A program made the position numbers and the translations under genes. Below the pieces are notes generated by a model that worked only from the letters and a program-made list of their open reading frames with translations, was not told where the DNA came from and made no database searches. A stretch of DNA of 64,000 nt from Sphingomonas sp. LC-1. GTDB taxonomy: Bacteria; Pseudomonadota; Alphaproteobacteria; Sphingomonadales; Sphingomonadaceae. Of the stretch, positions 63,373 to 64,000 are shown piece by piece. Numbering within the stretch: the stretch's first letter is position 1; each line of letters opens with the position of its first letter. The stretch covers positions 186,001 to 250,000 of the forward strand of contig NZ_JANZXB010000005.1 in assembly GCF_025371035.1 (NCBI RefSeq), written 5' to 3'.

Positions 63373-64000
63373 ATGCCATATGTAAAAACCCGCGACGGTA
63401 CCGACATCTATGTCAAGGATTGGGGCGAAGGTCGTCCGGTCGTCCTCCTCCACGGCTGGCCTCTGTCCGCCGATATGTGGGATGCGCAGATGATGGCGCT
63501 TGCGGAAGCTGGTTTCCGCGCCATCGCCTATGACCGGCGCGGCTTCGGGCGCTCGGGACAGCCTTGGTCGGGCTATGACTATGACACGTTGTCCGACGAT
63601 CTGGCCGATGTTCTGGAAGCGACCGGCGCGCGCGACGCAGCGATCATCGGCTTCTCGATGGGCGGTGGCGAAGTTGCGCGCTATATGAGCCGTCATGACG
63701 GAAAGGGCGTCATCGCCGCAGGACTGATCGCCTCGGTCGTGCCCTATATGCCCAAGACCGACGATAATCCGCAGGGTACCGACCAGTCGGTGTTCGACCA
63801 GATCGGTCAGGGCCTGCGTGACGATCGCGCGCATTTCCTGCGCCACACCTTCTTCAAGCAGTTTTTCGGTGTCGGCTATATCACCAGCCCGGTGAGCGAC
63901 GAGGTGCTGGACTGGGCGACCAGCGTCGCGATGCAGGCGGGCCTGAAGCCTACCCTGGCCTGTGCCGAAGCGTTCAGCCAGACCGATTTCCGGCCGGACC
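63373..64000 (+). CDS. Alpha/beta hydrolase (chloroperoxidase-like), 3' end outside window
   Basis: The frame runs open to the window edge (209 residues visible). Nucleophile elbow is GFSMGGGE, the oxyanion His-Gly is VVLLHGWPLSADMW, and AYDRRGFGRSGQPW is typical of the cofactor-free haloperoxidase/arylesterase group (usual length ~275). AGGAG lies seven bases before the ATG. The catalytic Asp and His would lie beyond the edge. Substrate unknown. Confidence 0.9.
   Translation, partial: MPYVKTRDGTDIYVKDWGEGRPVVLLHGWPLSADMWDAQMMALAEAGFRAIAYDRRGFGRSGQPWSGYDYDTLSDDLADVLEATGARDAAIIGFSMGGGEVARYMSRHDGKGVIAAGLIASVVPYMPKTDDNPQGTDQSVFDQIGQGLRDDRAHFLRHTFFKQFFGVGYITSPVSDEVLDWATSVAMQAGLKPTLACAEAFSQTDFRPD

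Noticed and set aside
1-64000. Search by eye for CRISPR arrays, insertion sequences, phage, toxin-antitoxin or defence islands
   Set aside because: No spaced direct repeats, transposase, integrase or phage gene was seen; the window is core chromosome. The ratA name is historical and does not indicate a toxin-antitoxin pair here.

Overview
This window reads as core chromosome of an alphaproteobacterium of the order Sphingomonadales, most likely Sphingomonas. The grounds are the high GC content, a fused IspDF, the alphaproteobacterial dusB-ntrB-ntrC-ntrY-ntrX-hfq-hflX block, the lapA-pyrF-trpF-trpB-trpA-accD-folC block, a DUF2066/Hda-like/ppk/ppx cluster, and gene pairs common in this order (IscU-like with CvpA, RatA with CinA). 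The genus is inferred from gene order and protein texture, not from a search. Gene density is very high. Many start and stop codons overlap (ATGA, TGATG), and no gene-free stretch reaches 300 bases. I see no insertion sequence, integrase, prophage, rRNA or CRISPR array. The window opens inside one gene (a polysaccharide tyrosine autokinase) and closes inside another (an alpha/beta hydrolase).

Layout. 1-2135: the end of an exopolysaccharide BY-kinase, a strong terminator, ndk and a GNAT acetyltransferase. 2140-4721 (minus): purM-purN-YjbR-like-hypothetical operon. 4781-10318 (plus): DUF2066 protein, an Hda-like replication regulator, polyphosphate kinase and exopolyphosphatase. 10305-11767 (minus): an I78-type inhibitor-like lipoprotein and RNase D. 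11905-13719: aspS. 13811-14461 (minus): beta-carbonic anhydrase. 14613-15994: lipA and ratA. 15955-18154 (minus): cinA-like, hypothetical and ispDF. 18242-27350 (plus): dusB, ntrBC, ntrYX, a tandem-domain hfq and hflX. 27331-34911 (minus): mazG, an aspartic protease, an MBL hydrolase, tatD, metG, DUF423, a CPA2 antiporter, an IscU-like protein and cvpA. 35004-36377 (minus): radA. 36476-37621 (plus): a glycosyltransferase. 37623-38539 (minus): DUF2218 and a YqjI-like PadR regulator. 38658-44399: rarA, an RNase-H-like hypothetical, tRNA-Thr, an EEP-family protein, a patatin and a LapA-like protein. 44407-50126: pyrF, trpFBA, accD and folC. 50220-57332: a small Cys-cluster protein, an AmpG-like transporter, a response regulator, rluB, rsmD, an MHS transporter and a PiT phosphate transporter. 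57546-64000: uvrD, a glycine-zipper protein, a WYL-like protein, prolyl oligopeptidase and the hydrolase.

The most distinctive item is the hfq gene. It encodes two complete Sm/Hfq domains in one polypeptide, and the RNA-contact residues have diverged between the two halves. The leader before it holds three GC-rich hairpins. I also found regulatory sites that give several genes a probable regulon. These are direct-repeat LexA boxes (GTTC-N7-GTTC) before radA and uvrD, with a third match at the aspS start. A Pho-box-like site lies before the phosphate transporter, a Fur-box-like palindrome before the small Cys-cluster gene, and repeated AAGATA/GATATATC elements before the His-rich PadR regulator. 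All functions are read from sequence motifs and remembered family features; no search or computation was run.
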